5,837 nucleotides of DNA. Origin: UMGS172 sp045647525. GTDB lineage: Bacteria > Bacillota > Clostridia > Oscillospirales > Acutalibacteraceae. The notes under the pieces were generated by a model, which was not told the origin of the DNA, ran no database searches, and saw nothing but the letters and a program-made list of their open reading frames with translations. The DNA lies in contig JAZRMK010000019.1 of assembly GCA_045647525.1 (NCBI GenBank), forward strand, positions 1 to 5,837. Reading direction: 5' to 3'. Both the position numbers and the translations under genes were made by a program. Each line of letters begins with the position of its first letter. The stretch's first letter is position 1. Below, piece by piece: positions 4,879-5,837 of the stretch.

Positions 4879-5768
4879 GCATTAGCTTTGATTTTAGTCT
4901 TCTTTTAAACCCTATTTTTACTGAAACGGTAATTTATGCTCTTATGGTTGGTTTTTTGACCTGCCTTTGTGCATCTGTTCTGGGCGTTAATCTTGTTCTC
5001 AAAAGATATTCTATGATAGGTGATGGATTGTCACACGTGGGCTTTTTGGCGTTAGGCATTTGTGCTTTGCTTGGAATTTCGGGAGACAAGACTATCTATA
5101 TAACATTTCCGGTTGTAATAGCCGCGGCTTTTTTGTTGATGTGGCTCAGCAAAAACGGTAAGTTGAAAGGTGATGCTGCAACAGCCATAGTATCTACGGG
5201 AACGGTTGCGGTCGGATATATTCTTTTTGAGTTTGCCGAAGCAGGTACAGGTGATATATGTTCGGGTCTTTTCGGCGCCTCAATTTTGACCTTGCAGTCA
5301 TCGGATATGCTGCAAAGTATAATAATGGCGGCGATGGTTTTAACTGTTTATATTCTTTTTTACAAAAAGTTTTTTGCAATTACCTTTGATGAGTCGTTTG
5401 TCAGGGCATCGGGCGTTAATGTTGGTTTTTATAACGGTGTATTGTCTTTGCTGACTGCCGTGACGGTGGTTGTTGGAATGAAGCTTATCGGTTCGATTAT
5501 GATTTCTGCGGTCGTTGTGATTCCTGCGGTTGCCGCCATGCGCCTCTTTAAAAATTTTAAAAGGGTGGTTGTAGCGTCAGCACTGATTTCAGTAACCTGT
5601 TTTATTTTAGGGTTGATTTTCGCATTCAGTTTTGTTGTAACTAATCCAAACGGAAACGCAATTCAGCTTCCGGTAGGTGCAACGATTGTTTGCTTTAATA
5701 TCATTGCGCTTATAATAGCAAGTATTATCAAGAAAAAGGACAGTCATTCTTTGAAAAACCTTGGTTAA
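4875..5768 (+). CDS. znuB: Zinc ABC transporter permease (ZnuB-like, ABC-3 family)
   Basis: This 297-residue integral membrane protein would dimerise to form the channel of the importer. By eye it has about eight or nine hydrophobic segments. Family landmarks are LVLKRYSMIGDGLSHVGFLA (40-59), the region typical of ABC-3 permeases, then FDESFVRASGVNV (171-183), the likely cytoplasmic coupling segment, and VGMKLIGSIMISAVVVIPAV (200-219). A hydrophobic stretch (269-285) and the basic tail IKKKDSHSLKNLG close the protein. The ATG shares four bases with the znuC stop and is served by GGGGAGGAG (4861-4869). Length is normal and no frame damage is seen. It is the last clear gene of the operon; no convincing terminator lies in the 69 bases that remain, so the transcript may continue past the window. 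Confidence 0.95.
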   Translation: MSISFDFSLLLNPIFTETVIYALMVGFLTCLCASVLGVNLVLKRYSMIGDGLSHVGFLALGICALLGISGDKTIYITFPVVIAAAFLLMWLSKNGKLKGDAATAIVSTGTVAVGYILFEFAEAGTGDICSGLFGASILTLQSSDMLQSIIMAAMVLTVYILFYKKFFAITFDESFVRASGVNVGFYNGVLSLLTAVTVVVGMKLIGSIMISAVVVIPAVAAMRLFKNFKRVVVASALISVTCFILGLIFAFSFVVTNPNGNAIQLPVGATIVCFNIIALIIASIIKKKDSHSLKNLG

Positions 5769-5837
5769 AAGGGAGTTGCGGTTAGGGATAATTTGTCTAA
5801 AACAATGTCTTTTTGTAGTCTAATGCGTTAAAAGGCC
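5769..5837. other. Unassigned 69-base tail after znuB
   Basis: All three plus-strand frames close within the tail (last stops at 5816-5818, 5821-5823 and 5829-5831), so no plus-strand gene can be called. On the minus strand one frame is open from the window edge for 12 codons and ends in TAG at 5799-5797 (last residues DYKKTLF), which could be the end of a convergent gene but is too short to judge. I see no hairpin terminator here. Confidence 0.4.

Noticed and set aside
3239..5768. A manganese (MntABC/PsaABC-type) or iron importer instead of a zinc importer
   Set aside because: The same families serve manganese, but the His-rich loop and the linked Fur-family regulator favour zinc. It is kept as an alternative, not the call.
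1..5837. tRNA, rRNA, riboswitch, insertion sequence, attachment site or defence system
   Set aside because: I found no tRNA or rRNA signature, no conserved riboswitch core in the short leaders, no transposase or integrase, and no defence-type protein in any frame.

Overview
The window looks like chromosomal DNA of a low-to-moderate GC Gram-positive bacterium, most likely a member of the Clostridia. The grounds are purine-rich Shine-Dalgarno sequences (AAGGAGG types), some TTG and GTG starts, sigma-A-like promoters in AT-rich spacers, hairpin-plus-T-tract terminators, and protein families common in Firmicutes (a YkvI-like carrier, a small XRE regulator, a lipoprotein-type zinc binder). This placement is inference; no species can be named from the sequence.

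Layout, left to right. (1) Bases 1-1052 hold the 3' four fifths or so of clpX, cut by the window edge. (2) A bidirectional hairpin terminator at 1057-1088 separates it from a convergent gene on the minus strand (1078-2151), a polytopic membrane protein of the YkvI type. The stop codon of that gene lies inside the terminator stem. (3) An AT-rich divergent spacer (about 2152-2423) carries a good plus-strand promoter, a weaker minus-strand promoter candidate and two imperfect dyads. (4) A 90-residue XRE-type regulator (2424-2696) stands alone between its own promoter and its own terminator. (5) A compact metal-uptake operon fills 2832-5768: a Fur-family metalloregulator (probably Zur-like), a zinc-binding lipoprotein (ZnuA), an ABC ATPase (ZnuC) and an ABC-3 permease (ZnuB). 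(6) The last 69 bases hold no gene that can be called.

The operon explains itself as an autoregulated zinc starvation response. Its single strong promoter (TTGACA, 16 bp, extended-10 TATACT) is bracketed by two 23-bp palindromes that are identical at 22 of 23 positions and have the 1-bp-centred symmetry of Fur/Zur boxes. When metal is plentiful, the encoded regulator would bind both boxes and shut off itself and the transporter; when metal is scarce, all four genes are made. ZnuA would capture Zn2+ outside the membrane and pass it to ZnuB, with ZnuC hydrolysing ATP. The znuA/znuC and znuC/znuB junctions are 4-base ATGA overlaps, which implies translational coupling.

I looked for a previously undescribed system and did not find a convincing one. 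The points most worth checking are the twin-operator promoter, the substituted metal-ligand positions in the zinc-binding lipoprotein, the dyad in front of the YkvI-like gene beside an orphan XRE regulator, and the terminator that doubles as coding sequence.
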